From NCBI RefSeq assembly GCF_010975035.1, contig NZ_JAAIUV010000012.1, positions 33,002-97,001 on the forward strand: a stretch of 64,000 bases of DNA, in the 5' to 3' direction. The stretch is from Neobacillus thermocopriae (lineage in GTDB: Bacteria > Bacillota > Bacilli > Bacillales > Cytobacillaceae). Below the pieces are notes generated by a model. It was not told the origin of the DNA. It did no database searches and saw only the letters and a program-made list of their open reading frames with translations. Positions 46,988-55,939 of this stretch are shown here, piece by piece (the stretch's first letter is position 1; each line of letters starts with the position of its first letter). The position numbers were made by a program, and so were the translations under genes.

Positions 46988-47926
46988 TCATATGATGAAA
47001 AATTCAACAATCCAGTATAGAAACGGGATGGTAAAAATACATAAAAATGTCGTAAGCAATACACCTAAAGAAGAAAAAATAGCATCTCCCCCATATTTTT
47101 GTGCATAGAGAGAAATCGTAGGTGCGGAAGGCATTCCAGACACAATAACAGCCAGCACTAATAAGGAAGTTGGGACAGAGAATACCGCAAACGGGATTAA
47201 TAGTAATGGAATAAATAAAAGTTTTACGAATGCCATTTTCCACAAGGAAAGATTTTTCAACATGGAAAAAAGAAACTCATCTTTCACATTGGCCATTAAA
47301 CTCCCGATTAATATCATTGATAGCGGAATTGTCATTTTTCCAACTATTTCGAGACTGTTAGAAACAAGATGAGGCAAACGTATGGGTAATAAAAAAATTA
47401 CTAATCCTGCCACTGTAGAAAGAATTCCTGGATTCAGAAAGACCATTTTCCATCTTAAGACGGTCTCATTTTTATTAAAGAGATAGATCCCATAAGACCA
47501 AATTAGTAATAAATAAAAGATATTAAACATGGTTAAGTAAACAATTCCTTGTTCCCCAAAAATAATAAATATGACAGCATATCCAATAAACCCTTGGTTT
47601 CCAAAAATAATTAATCCTTCGTACACACTTTTTTGTTTATCTGGAAGTCGAGAAAGTCTTCTCATCCATAAAGCTAGAAAAATGGATAAGACAAGCACAT
47701 AAACAGACATGAATGTAAGCCACAAAAATTCTTTAACTAACGTAATTGAAAAGGAAATATCCATTGAAAATAAAATCAAAGCTGGCAATGTTATATATAG
47801 AATCAATTGTGTTAACACATCATTGGCATTTTCATTAAGGATTCCACTCTTCCTCGCAATAAAGCCTAATAGGGCCATTCCATATAGTGAAACCATTTCC
47901 TGTAAAAATTCTCCTGTCGTATCCAT
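46988..47926 (-). CDS. AEC (auxin efflux carrier) family transporter
   Basis: A 312-residue protein with about ten hydrophobic helices, of the AEC/BART superfamily. Features: NANDVLTQLILYITLPALI near the N-terminus, GNQGFIGY, and PSAPTISLYAQKYGGDAIFSS near the C-terminus. Bacterial members carry malate, malonate or other small acids. Start ATG follows AAGGAGGGG. Substrate unknown; not linked to the divergent splA. Confidence 0.8.
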   Translation of the reverse strand: MDTTGEFLQEMVSLYGMALLGFIARKSGILNENANDVLTQLILYITLPALILFSMDISFSITLVKEFLWLTFMSVYVLVLSIFLALWMRRLSRLPDKQKSVYEGLIIFGNQGFIGYAVIFIIFGEQGIVYLTMFNIFYLLLIWSYGIYLFNKNETVLRWKMVFLNPGILSTVAGLVIFLLPIRLPHLVSNSLEIVGKMTIPLSMILIGSLMANVKDEFLFSMLKNLSLWKMAFVKLLFIPLLLIPFAVFSVPTSLLVLAVIVSGMPSAPTISLYAQKYGGDAIFSSLGVLLTTFLCIFTIPFLYWIVEFFII

Positions 47927-47948
47927 GAAATCCCCTCCTTTTTTAATG

Positions 47949-47977
47949 GTATGAACCCATCATTAAGAAGGTTATTA
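47949..47977 (+). promoter_or_regulatory. candidate SigG promoter for splAB
   Basis: GTATG, 17 bp, then GTTATTA resembles the SigG/SigF pattern GHATR-N17-CATWHTA, with two mismatches in the -10. It lies about 100 bp upstream of splA, and splAB in B. subtilis is made in the forespore by SigG. Confidence 0.35.
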
Positions 47978-48078
47978 ATTATAGGAATGACAGACATTCC
48001 TTTCCAATATCAAACAATTATAAATAAAGGAAAGATAGAAAAACCTAAAAAAGACTTGACTTTAATGAAGGTGATAGA

Positions 48079-48330
48079 ATGGAACATCAACAATTTCAAG
48101 CAGGAGATATCGTCTATGTTTTTTATCGGAATCCTCATACACAAGATGTTGCCAATATCCAAGAAGCAGCAGTTGTAAAAAATCCTGAAAAACCAGATGA
48201 ATTGGCTTTATTTTTGTATGAAACCTATTACCCGTTGACCGATGAAATCGCTGTTTATCGTACGGAGGAGGAAGCAAACCTGGCGTACAATTACTATTAT
48301 GGAGACGAGTCAGAAGGGGTTTTAACATGA
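48079..48330 (+). CDS. splA: SplA, regulator of splAB
   Basis: An 83-residue protein corresponding to B. subtilis SplA (AGDIVYVFYRNPHTQDVA segment, YETYYPLTD). SplA acts as a negative regulator of the spl operon, reported as TRAP-like. It is directly before splB with a 4-bp overlap. The ribosome site is AAGGTGAT. Confidence 0.85.
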   Translation: MEHQQFQAGDIVYVFYRNPHTQDVANIQEAAVVKNPEKPDELALFLYETYYPLTDEIAVYRTEEEANLAYNYYYGDESEGVLT

Positions 48331-49355
48331 TTCAACCATTTACACCTAAACTTGTCTATTTTGAACCAGATGCTTTAAATTATCCCCTTGGGAAAGACCT
48401 ATACGAGAAATTTAAAAAGATGGATGTAGAAATTCGCCAAACCACTTCCCATAACCAAGTAAGAAATCTACCGGGAGAGAACGATTTTCAAAGATATCGA
48501 GTGGCAAAGTCAACATTGGTAGTGGGAATAAGAAAAACCCTTAAATTTGATACTTCAAAGCCATCAGCTGAATATGCGATTCCATTGGCAACAGGGTGTA
48601 TGGGACACTGTCATTATTGTTATTTACAAACCACAATGGGAAGCAAACCCTACATTCGTACATACGTCAATGTAGATGAAATTCTTGAGGCTGCCGATAA
48701 ATACATGGAGGATCGAGCTCCAGAGATAACACGGTTCGAAGCATCTTGTACTTCCGATATAGTCGGGATTGATCATTTGACCCATTCTCTTAAACGAGCC
48801 ATTGAACATTTTGGAAAAACTGAGCTAGGCAAACTACGATTTGTTACAAAATTCCACCATGTCGATCATCTATTGGATGCTAAACATAATGGGAAGACCA
48901 GGTTTCGTTTCAGTGTGAATGCTGATTACGTCATTAAAAACTTTGAACCAGGTACCTCCCCATTGGAGAAAAGAATTGAAGCTGCAGGAAAAGTTGCAAG
49001 AGCAGGATATCCTCTTGGATTTATTGTAGCCCCCATTTATCTTCACCAAGGGTGGGAGGAAGGATATTATCAGATGTTTAAACGTTTAGCAGCAGAATTA
49101 CCTTCTGAAGCAAAAAAAGATCTTACCTTTGAATTTATCCAACATCGATTTACCAAACCAGCTAAAAGAGTCATTGAGAAGAACTACCCGATGACAAAAT
49201 TAGAATTAGATGAAGAAAAAAGAAGATATAAGTGGGGAAAATATGGTATTGGAAAATATATTTATCAAAAAGAGGAAGAAGAAGATATAAAAAAGCATCT
49301 ATACTCATATATGGAGAAGTTTTTCCCTGAAGCAAAATTAGAATATTTTACATGA
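48327..49355 (+). CDS. splB: spore photoproduct lyase
   Basis: A radical SAM enzyme that repairs the thymine dimer lesion 5-thyminyl-5,6-dihydrothymine made in UV-irradiated spores. The cluster motif CMGHCHYC has Cys91, Cys95 and Cys98; the hydrogen-donor Cys141 is in EASCTSD. The 342-residue length equals that of the B. subtilis protein. Its presence fixes the organism as a spore former. Confidence 0.97.
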   Translation: MIQPFTPKLVYFEPDALNYPLGKDLYEKFKKMDVEIRQTTSHNQVRNLPGENDFQRYRVAKSTLVVGIRKTLKFDTSKPSAEYAIPLATGCMGHCHYCYLQTTMGSKPYIRTYVNVDEILEAADKYMEDRAPEITRFEASCTSDIVGIDHLTHSLKRAIEHFGKTELGKLRFVTKFHHVDHLLDAKHNGKTRFRFSVNADYVIKNFEPGTSPLEKRIEAAGKVARAGYPLGFIVAPIYLHQGWEEGYYQMFKRLAAELPSEAKKDLTFEFIQHRFTKPAKRVIEKNYPMTKLELDEEKRRYKWGKYGIGKYIYQKEEEEDIKKHLYSYMEKFFPEAKLEYFT

Positions 49356-49364
49356 TTTAAATTT

Positions 49365-49412
49365 AACCTATCAACTTCGTCCTATCATGGTCAATGGAGT
49401 TGATAGGTTGTT
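49365..49412 (+). terminator. terminator of splAB
   Basis: AACCTATCAACT and AGTTGATAGGTT form a 12-bp stem with a 21-nt loop, followed by a short T-run. Confidence 0.6.
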
Positions 49413-49474
49413 TATAACCTAATTTTCCAAACCGTTAAAAAAAACTCAATATGTAGCCAATATTTTATATGTTC

Positions 49475-50020
49475 TTAAACGTAATCATTGACCTTACAAA
49501 GCCATACCATATGGTCAAAATCTTTTCCCCAGTAATCTTTTACAATTTTATAAGGTTCTCCAAATTTCCTTAACCATTTTCTTTGGGCACGCTTGTATCC
49601 ACTATCTAAACAAAATTGTTCAATCCCTAATTCATGAAGATGCTTGATCATAGCATGAATCAAAATTGATCCCACACCTTGACCCTGATAATGAGGTAAT
49701 ACATAAAGGCTGCCCAACTCCCCTATCGCATCTAGCTCATGATTTGTACATTTTTTAATATCAGTCCCACAAGGACCGAAAGAAATCGTTCCAATTACAC
49801 GCTCATCCAATTTTGCAACAAGAAAGAAAACATCTAAATCTTTATTGTCCAACGAATAAGAGAATAGATTCCTTTTATTCTCAATCTCTGCTAAAATATC
49901 TTCTTTTAAATCTCCAAGACCCTCTTTCTCAAAAGCATCCCTAATCGATACTTCAAAAACATCATAGGCAGATTTTATATCTTCCTTAGTAGGCTTGATT
50001 ATCATAACGTCATCCATCAT
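49475..50020 (-). CDS. GNAT family N-acetyltransferase
   Basis: A 181-residue acetyltransferase. Motif A with the acetyl-CoA binding YQGQGVGSILI (P-loop-like QGxGxGS) is near residue 115, preceded by LGSLYVLPHYQ. The C-terminal segment DSGYKRAQRKWLRKFGEP is family typical. Substrate unknown. It lies next to a separate GNAT gene. Confidence 0.8.
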   Translation of the reverse strand: MMDDVMIIKPTKEDIKSAYDVFEVSIRDAFEKEGLGDLKEDILAEIENKRNLFSYSLDNKDLDVFFLVAKLDERVIGTISFGPCGTDIKKCTNHELDAIGELGSLYVLPHYQGQGVGSILIHAMIKHLHELGIEQFCLDSGYKRAQRKWLRKFGEPYKIVKDYWGKDFDHMVWLCKVNDYV

Positions 50021-50151
50021 AGCTTTCTCCTCCTTTCTTATAGAAGAAAAATTTCAATCCACATACCACTGACTAACAATATACAAAACAACCGAAAACC
50101 CTTTCAATAATTTCATAACATGTAAATCATCATCGGGATGTGGCCATTTTA

Positions 50152-50595
50152 TTATAGAACAAGCTCCCATGTTTCTCCGATTAAGTCTTTACCAAAGCTA
50201 TGATGTTCTTCCTGTTCTACTAGCTTAAATCCAGCTTTCGCATAGATATGTCTTGCTTCTAAGAGAACGCTATTGGTCCATAAAACAAGCTTTTTGTAGC
50301 CAGCATGTCTAGCAAAGGTAATACACTCTTGTACTAGACGGCTTCCAAGTCCAAACCCACGTGCTTTTGGCTCTACTAATAGGAGTCGTAATTTAGCTAC
50401 TGTCTCACTACTTTGGACAACAAACACTGAACCTACAATTTCCCCATTCATTTCAGCAATAATACATCGCTCACGTTCAGGTTTGTAATGGTTAATGAAA
50501 TCTGCTGTAATCTGAGCTACAAGTGCCTCAAATCGTTCATCCCAACCATATTCTTGGGCATATAGCACTCCATGCCTGTGAGTAACCCAGCCCAT
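50152..50595 (-). pseudogene. GNAT half of a frameshifted MarR-GNAT fusion
   Basis: 147 residues from ATG 50595: MGWVTHRHGVLYAQEYGWD and LRLLLVEPKARGFGLGSRL (acetyl-CoA site) are typical of the C-terminal half of fused MarR-GNAT proteins. Upstream in the same frame the DNA still reads SEAVYLRSHQPGD, the linker of the fused proteins, before the frame is lost. An independent gene with its own ATG is possible, but the continuous linker shows it was one protein. Confidence 0.75.
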
Positions 50596-50615
50596 ATCAC
50601 CTGGCTGATGACTTC

Positions 50616-51083
50616 TTAAATAAACTGCTTCAGAAAACTTAAAGTTTTTTTATCCAAAATTGTTTCGATATCGTGCATCGCTTTCAGTAATTTTTGTTGC
50701 TCATCTTCACTGAGCGTATTTAATAGCTCAGCAACTTCATTACGTGAACGCTGATCAAGTTCAGAAAACACCTTCATCCCTTCCGATGTAAGGCGAATAT
50801 GAAACTGTCGTCCATCCTGTTCTGAACGAACTCTTTCAGTGAGCCCCTGCTCCTCAAAACGAGTTAGGATACGGCTGAGATATCCGGCATCTAGGCCTAG
50901 CTCACGTCTTAACTTAGTTGCCGTCGGATTATTACCATTCGCAATTTCAAAGAGAATTCGCACTTCAGTTAAAGAAAAAGAACTGTGCAATAATCCTTCA
51001 CGCAAGACTCCTATTTTTCGTGTAAAAAATCTATTAAACTGACGAACTTGATCAATTTTGTCATTAAGTGTAGTAATATTCAT
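50616..51083 (-). pseudogene. MarR half of a frameshifted MarR-GNAT fusion
   Basis: MarR-type winged helix: residues 15-140 with SLTEVRILFEIANG, ATKLRRELGLDAGYLSRILTRFEEQGL and RTRSEQDGRQFHIRLT. It ends at LDKKTLSFLKQFI then stop, about 155 residues. The stop is caused by an A7 run on the minus strand (50645-50651); one more A would join it to the GNAT frame. ATG 51083 follows AAAGGGTGAT. The MarR part alone is complete and could still act as a repressor. Confidence 0.75.
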
Positions 51084-51112
51084 AATTATCACCCTTTCGT
51101 TATTTTTCTCAA

Positions 51113-51166
51113 TATATATGAAAATAGTTGGCTATGTCAAATAATTATTTGAAATAGCCAACTATT
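51113..51166 (-). promoter_or_regulatory. MarR promoter with a long palindromic operator
   Basis: Minus-strand TTGACA (51135-51140) and TATATA (51113-51118), 16 bp apart, form the promoter. A 44-bp palindrome at 51123-51166 (21 of 22 pairs match; core TCAAATAATTATTTGA) covers the -35, so the MarR protein probably represses itself. Confidence 0.7.
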
Positions 51167-51167
51167 C

Positions 51168-51215
51168 GTTTTTTATATGGAAGTATAGTTTTTTATATGG
51201 AAGTATAGTTTTTTA
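51168..51215. repeat. tandem direct repeat
   Basis: GTTTTTTATATGGAAGTATA occurs twice in tandem (51168-51187 and 51188-51207), followed by a partial third copy. It directly adjoins the MarR operator. Confidence 0.85.
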
Positions 51216-51350
51216 GAGGATTTAATTGTAGAAAGATAATCATCAAGGGGAACGCACGACCAAGTTAGCCGTACTGAAATAAAACGTAATAAACAATGTC
51301 TTATTGAGCTTGACCATAATCAAAGATACACTTTCTTTCCTATAAAAAAA

Positions 51351-51548
51351 GCGCAAGCACTCTATTATCGGCATATTCTTCCCGCCTAAAAAGCAATCTT
51401 TCTTAGTCGTGCGATGCTGATGCTTCTGATGTCTACTCCCTTGTAGTGCTTTCAACTGAGTGAAAGGAAACACAGTTATCTGGAGGCGATTGGATGTTAA
51501 CAGATCGTAGGTGAAACTGAAGGACAATGACCGTTATGGAGCTTGCGC
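51351..51548. repeat. intergenic element with GCGCAAGC/GCTTGCGC ends
   Basis: GCGCAAGC (51351-51358) and GCTTGCGC (51541-51548) are perfect inverted ends about 200 bp apart, with A and T tracts outside. A second pair CGCACGAC/GTCGTGCG overlaps (51250, 51398). It resembles degenerate intergenic repeats common in Bacillus genomes. No gene is inside. Confidence 0.4.
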
Positions 51549-51590
51549 ATGACATTTTTTGAATTCAAAAAGTTCTAATACAAATAAAGT

Positions 51591-52016
51591 TTATTCTACT
51601 AGTGTAGAAATTTGCCAAATGATACCAAATTTATCTTTAACTTGCCCATATGAAGGACTCCAAGGTGTTTCACCTAGCGGAAGGATAACTTCCCCACCAT
51701 CTTGTAATTTTTCAAATACTTCTTTTGATTTTTCAACATCATTTACCATTAAAGCAATAGTAACTTGTGTCCCAAGCTGATATGGCTGATCAGGAAATGT
51801 ATCAGATAGCATAAGAAACGTATTTTTTCCCACTCTTAAATTTGCATGCACTACAAGATCTTTCATTTCATCAGATAGAGGAAATTCTGGATTTTCAGGA
51901 AGGTCTCTGTATGTTTGAACTCCTAAATTTTCTGCATCCAATGCATTTTCATAAAATTTCACAGCTTCTTTTGCCTTACCATCCAAAATTATATAAGGAT
52001 GTACCCCTAAAATCAT
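51591..52016 (-). CDS. VOC/PhnB-like protein
   Basis: A 141-residue glyoxalase-fold protein of the PhnB type (MILGVHPYIILDGKAKEAVKF start, DTFPDQPYQLGTQVTIAL, PLGETPWSPSYGQVKDKFGI near the end), similar to B. subtilis YjdN. Metal-binding residues are not clear and the role is unknown. ATG 52016 follows GAGGTG. Confidence 0.75.
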   Translation of the reverse strand: MILGVHPYIILDGKAKEAVKFYENALDAENLGVQTYRDLPENPEFPLSDEMKDLVVHANLRVGKNTFLMLSDTFPDQPYQLGTQVTIALMVNDVEKSKEVFEKLQDGGEVILPLGETPWSPSYGQVKDKFGIIWQISTLVE

Positions 52017-52308
52017 GCTATTCACCTCATTTTTATTTGTAATGTATGGACAATTTATAAGAACATACATTCGTATCATACCATATATTTCATTTTAATG
52101 GAAGTGTTTTCATGAATATAATATAACCTTCAATATGAAAAATAATCCTTTTTAATTAAGAATCGATTTCTAACTTCCATTTTATAAAATTGTTACTTAT
52201 TTATATTAAAAAGCTTCCATTCAACTATCTTAAAAATAGAAATGAATTCCCTGAAAGGCTATACTAAAATAAGTGAAGGTAATCATTTTTTTCGTAATGA
52301 GGGAAAGC

Positions 52309-52983
52309 ATGAATAAAATAATGATAATTGAGGACGATGAAAAAATTAGACGGATAGTTGCCGATACATTAAAAAAATGGAAATATGAAGTAGTGGAAGT
52401 GACACAATTTGACCAAGTTTTAAAGGAATTTGTACAGGAAGAGCCTCACCTCGTCTTATTGGATATAAATCTTCCTGTTTTTGACGGGTATTACTGGTGT
52501 CAGCAAATACGTGCTTATTCAAAAGTACCTATCCTATTCCTTTCATCTAGAAATCAAAATATGGATATTATTATGGCGATTAATATGGGCGGGGATGATT
52601 TTATCCAAAAGCCTTTTGATTTAGATATTCTTGTCGCAAAAATCAATGCACTCATTCGCCGTAAATATACCTATCAATCAGATAACCATTTAAAATTCAG
52701 CCATAAGGGCTTAACTTTACATGTGACGAATTCAACCATTGAATATAACGGACAAAACACGGAGTTAAGCCGCAATGAATTCATTCTTTTGCAATTGATG
52801 ATGCGGAATATCGGAAAAATTGTTTCTCGCGAAGACTTAATGCAAGCATTATGGAATGAAGAACAATTCGTTGATGATAATACTTTGACTGTAAACGTGA
52901 ACCGAATACGAAGAAAAATTGCCGCTCTTGGCCTCGATCATTTCATTGTTACTCGGAAAGGAATGGGGTATTTGATTGAATGA
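52309..52983 (+). CDS. bceR: Bce-type response regulator (OmpR family)
   Basis: A 224-residue OmpR-type response regulator: receiver (IIEDDEKIRR, phosphoacceptor Asp in VLLDINLPVFDG, IQKPFDLD) and winged helix (LSRNEFILLQLMM...VDDNTLTVNVNRIRRKI). Similar to BceR/YvcP, partners of peptide-antibiotic sensors. ATG 52309 follows GAGGGAAAG. It overlaps the kinase by 4 bp. Confidence 0.82.
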   Translation: MNKIMIIEDDEKIRRIVADTLKKWKYEVVEVTQFDQVLKEFVQEEPHLVLLDINLPVFDGYYWCQQIRAYSKVPILFLSSRNQNMDIIMAINMGGDDFIQKPFDLDILVAKINALIRRKYTYQSDNHLKFSHKGLTLHVTNSTIEYNGQNTELSRNEFILLQLMMRNIGKIVSREDLMQALWNEEQFVDDNTLTVNVNRIRRKIAALGLDHFIVTRKGMGYLIE

Positions 52984-53969
52984 CTTTCCTACGCTTTCTG
53001 GCCTATGAAAAACCTTATATATTCCTATATCTGACAATTTTTTTGATTACGGCTGCGGTATTTTTTACCGAATATAATAGTGACTGGTCATGGGGTACCT
53101 TCTTCTATGCCCTCTCCCTTTCTTCCATTGTGTTACTTGGATTTTTATTATTCCGCTACCATCAAAATATCCGTGTCATCCGACAAATGATAAATGAAAA
53201 TGATGAAACGTTGTCACTTGAAGGTGAGTTTGCCAAAGCATACATTGATGAATTAAGAAAAGAGCACATTCGTGAAATGAATCGTATTCAAGATCGGCAG
53301 AAGGAACATTATGACTTTATCGTTTCTTGGTTTCATGAGATCAAAACACCCATAGCGGTTCTCCGATTGCTGGAGCAAACAGAAATGGATCCAAGTAGTA
53401 TAAGAGAAGAAATAGCGAAAATCGAAAATTATGTCGACCAGGCTCTTTATTACGCCAAGCTTGATAGTTTTAATCAAGATTACGATATTCAAAATTGCGA
53501 CTGCATCCAAATTGTCAAAGAAATTGTAAAAGGCCATGCAAAAACCTTTTTTTCTAAAAAAATCCGTATTAACATCCAGGCAGATTTTCTGGAGGTTCAA
53601 AGTGATCCGAAATGGCTGCAGTTTATTATCAATCAATTAGTAACCAATAGTTTAAAATATACTGAACCTGGCGGTGAAATCTCTATTTCTGTATTGGAAT
53701 CACTTGAAGAAAAACAATTACTTATTTGCGACAATGGGATTGGTATTAGCCAAAAAGATCTTCCACGAATTTTTAATCGAGGCTTTACCGGAGAAACAGG
53801 CCGTACACATACAAAATCAACTGGCATGGGATTATATTTGGCACAACAATTATCGAAAAAGCTTGGCCATTATATTACTTGTACATCCAAAGTTGGCGTC
53901 TACACCCAATTTATTATTCATTTCCCACAAGATAGTGATCCTTATCTACTATTACAAAAAAACACATGA
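52980..53969 (+). CDS. bceS: Bce-type intramembrane-sensing histidine kinase
   Basis: A 329-residue kinase. Two membrane helices (residues about 13-60) flank almost no external loop, the feature of intramembrane-sensing kinases that listen to a BceAB transporter. H-box FHEIKTPIAVLR, N-box NQLVTNSLKYT and G-boxes DNGIGIS and STGMGLYL are all present. It ends inside a palindromic terminator shared with bceB. Confidence 0.85.
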   Translation: MTFLRFLAYEKPYIFLYLTIFLITAAVFFTEYNSDWSWGTFFYALSLSSIVLLGFLLFRYHQNIRVIRQMINENDETLSLEGEFAKAYIDELRKEHIREMNRIQDRQKEHYDFIVSWFHEIKTPIAVLRLLEQTEMDPSSIREEIAKIENYVDQALYYAKLDSFNQDYDIQNCDCIQIVKEIVKGHAKTFFSKKIRINIQADFLEVQSDPKWLQFIINQLVTNSLKYTEPGGEISISVLESLEEKQLLICDNGIGISQKDLPRIFNRGFTGETGRTHTKSTGMGLYLAQQLSKKLGHYITCTSKVGVYTQFIIHFPQDSDPYLLLQKNT

Positions 53970-53997
53970 TGAGTAGCTACTCATCATGTGTTTTTTT
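53956..53997. terminator. perfect palindromic terminator shared by bceS and bceB
   Basis: A 42-bp perfect palindrome, with AAAAAAACACATGATGAGTA as one arm, ends both converging transcripts. Its arms carry both stop codons and encode the same final Lys-Asn-Thr of each protein. Confidence 0.93.
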
Positions 53998-55939
53998 CAT
54001 TGATTATTCGGAAGTAAATCGATGTAGATGATACGTAAAAGATCAAATACGTTAACACATATAATCCCATGACAGAAAAAATAATCATCGTTAAAGACGG
54101 TAATTCTTTAATTACGGCAAGGGCTGTGTAGTATAAAAAATACCAACTGTGTAATAAACCAAGAATTAATGGTGGTAAAAATACGAACAGCAATTGTTTG
54201 CGAATAATCCTTTTTATTTCTTTATTTCTAACCCCCATTTTCCGCAATATGGCATAATGTTCTCGCTGTTCTGTAGCTTCGCGAAGCTGTTTAAAGTAAA
54301 TAATACTTCCTAAAGCAAATAAAGCAATAACTGCCAAAAACGCAACAGAAAACAATATTAAGGAAGATGATTCCGTATCTCTAGAATACATATCGATATA
54401 GGCTGAATAATAGGCCCCTTTTGTTTTCATCACTATATCATAGATTTCTCGTGATACGTCATTCGATGTTTTTGGATCTTTTATTTTATATATTTCAAAT
54501 GATAAAAGTGAATAATCTTCTTTTAAGTTATGAAAAACCTCATCAGGAATAATGAGAACGGAAGGTTGAATACCGGTATCTCCATTTGGATTCGTTGGAA
54601 TACTTAACAATGGATAACGTATTTTTTCAACAATACGAAATGTATAATTTTCTAAAACGGTAATTTGATGCTTTGATTCATTATATTTTGTTGGTTGATC
54701 CACTCCTCTAGTTAAAACAATTGCTTCATTATCTTTTAAATCTACTTTTTTTCCGACTCCTCGTAAATCAACAATTGCATTTAACTGTGACTCAGGAAAC
54801 AGATAAAACTCTTCTGTGTAATATTCAGGATAGTTAAAAAATCTATTTCTATTTGGAATTTTTTCTGTTTGAATTCCTGTAATTGTTTCATGACCTATAA
54901 TTGGATGCGAATCATTCATAATTTGTTCAATTTGTTTTTGTGTTTCATCATTTTGCTTTGAGAAAGCAAAATGATTTGGATATTCCATTTTTACAACTTC
55001 ACTTTTTATCGCATAGTCTACAGCAATAAATCCAACAGTAAAAATAACAATTCCGCTAAGAAGTGAATTAAACGTAAAGTTTACTGCATTTCCTCGAATA
55101 GAAAAACGAAGAGAAGAAATCCACAACATATTGTTTCCAGTAAAATAATTCTTCCTTAGACTCATTTTTTGTAATATCCAACCGGAAAACTGGCGGAAAA
55201 ATAAGTATGTTCCAATAATCAATGCCACTGTGGTAGCAATTAAAATTTCATTAAAATGATCTTTCCATAGATCCGTATCCCTAGCTAGAGTAATCATATA
55301 GTAAGAAGAGGCAATCAATATAATGGATAAGATCGCAAAGCCAAAAGAAAATTGAAATGGTTTGTCCATTTTTTCTTTTGCATGAAATAATTCCACTAAT
55401 TGTACGCGTCGAACACTAAAATAGCTTTGAATCGTGATGATACCGATTAAGAAAGCAAATAAAAGAATAGTTAAGACAATAGCTTCCATTGGAAAAGCAA
55501 AAGAAATATCGTTATCGTAACGCATTAAGTTCATTAATACCGCACCAAAAAATTTCGATAACAATCCGCCAATTAATATACCACTCGTGACAGAAATAGC
55601 ACTCAAAAATACTGTTTCAAAAAAGACCATTGTTGCCACTTGTCTTTCTTTCATTCCATAAAGCAAAAACATCCCAAATTCTTTTTTCCGTTGCTTCATG
55701 AAGAATGAGTTTGCATACAAAATAAAGAAGACGATAAATAAGAATACCAATATAGAGGCAAGGAAAATCATCATTTGATAGTTTTCTTTATTTTGAATGG
55801 CATTCACTACATCCTCATTAAACATTAAGGCTGAAAAGGTAAAGTATATCACCACTCCTACAAGCATGGAGATAAAATAGATCGTATACAAGCGGAAATT
55901 CCGTTTTATATTCCTCCATGATAAATCAAGCAAACTCAT
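53984..55939 (-). CDS. bceB: Bce-type ABC transporter permease
   Basis: A 651-residue permease with ten predicted membrane helices. A large extracellular domain (about residues 310-520, between helices 7 and 8) is the hallmark of BceB-type proteins that bind peptide antibiotics and signal to BceS. FtsX-like parts flank it. It overlaps bceA by 4 bp. Confidence 0.87.
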   Translation of the reverse strand: MSLLDLSWRNIKRNFRLYTIYFISMLVGVVIYFTFSALMFNEDVVNAIQNKENYQMMIFLASILVFLFIVFFILYANSFFMKQRKKEFGMFLLYGMKERQVATMVFFETVFLSAISVTSGILIGGLLSKFFGAVLMNLMRYDNDISFAFPMEAIVLTILLFAFLIGIITIQSYFSVRRVQLVELFHAKEKMDKPFQFSFGFAILSIILIASSYYMITLARDTDLWKDHFNEILIATTVALIIGTYLFFRQFSGWILQKMSLRKNYFTGNNMLWISSLRFSIRGNAVNFTFNSLLSGIVIFTVGFIAVDYAIKSEVVKMEYPNHFAFSKQNDETQKQIEQIMNDSHPIIGHETITGIQTEKIPNRNRFFNYPEYYTEEFYLFPESQLNAIVDLRGVGKKVDLKDNEAIVLTRGVDQPTKYNESKHQITVLENYTFRIVEKIRYPLLSIPTNPNGDTGIQPSVLIIPDEVFHNLKEDYSLLSFEIYKIKDPKTSNDVSREIYDIVMKTKGAYYSAYIDMYSRDTESSSLILFSVAFLAVIALFALGSIIYFKQLREATEQREHYAILRKMGVRNKEIKRIIRKQLLFVFLPPLILGLLHSWYFLYYTALAVIKELPSLTMIIFSVMGLYVLTYLIFYVSSTSIYFRIINEKNT

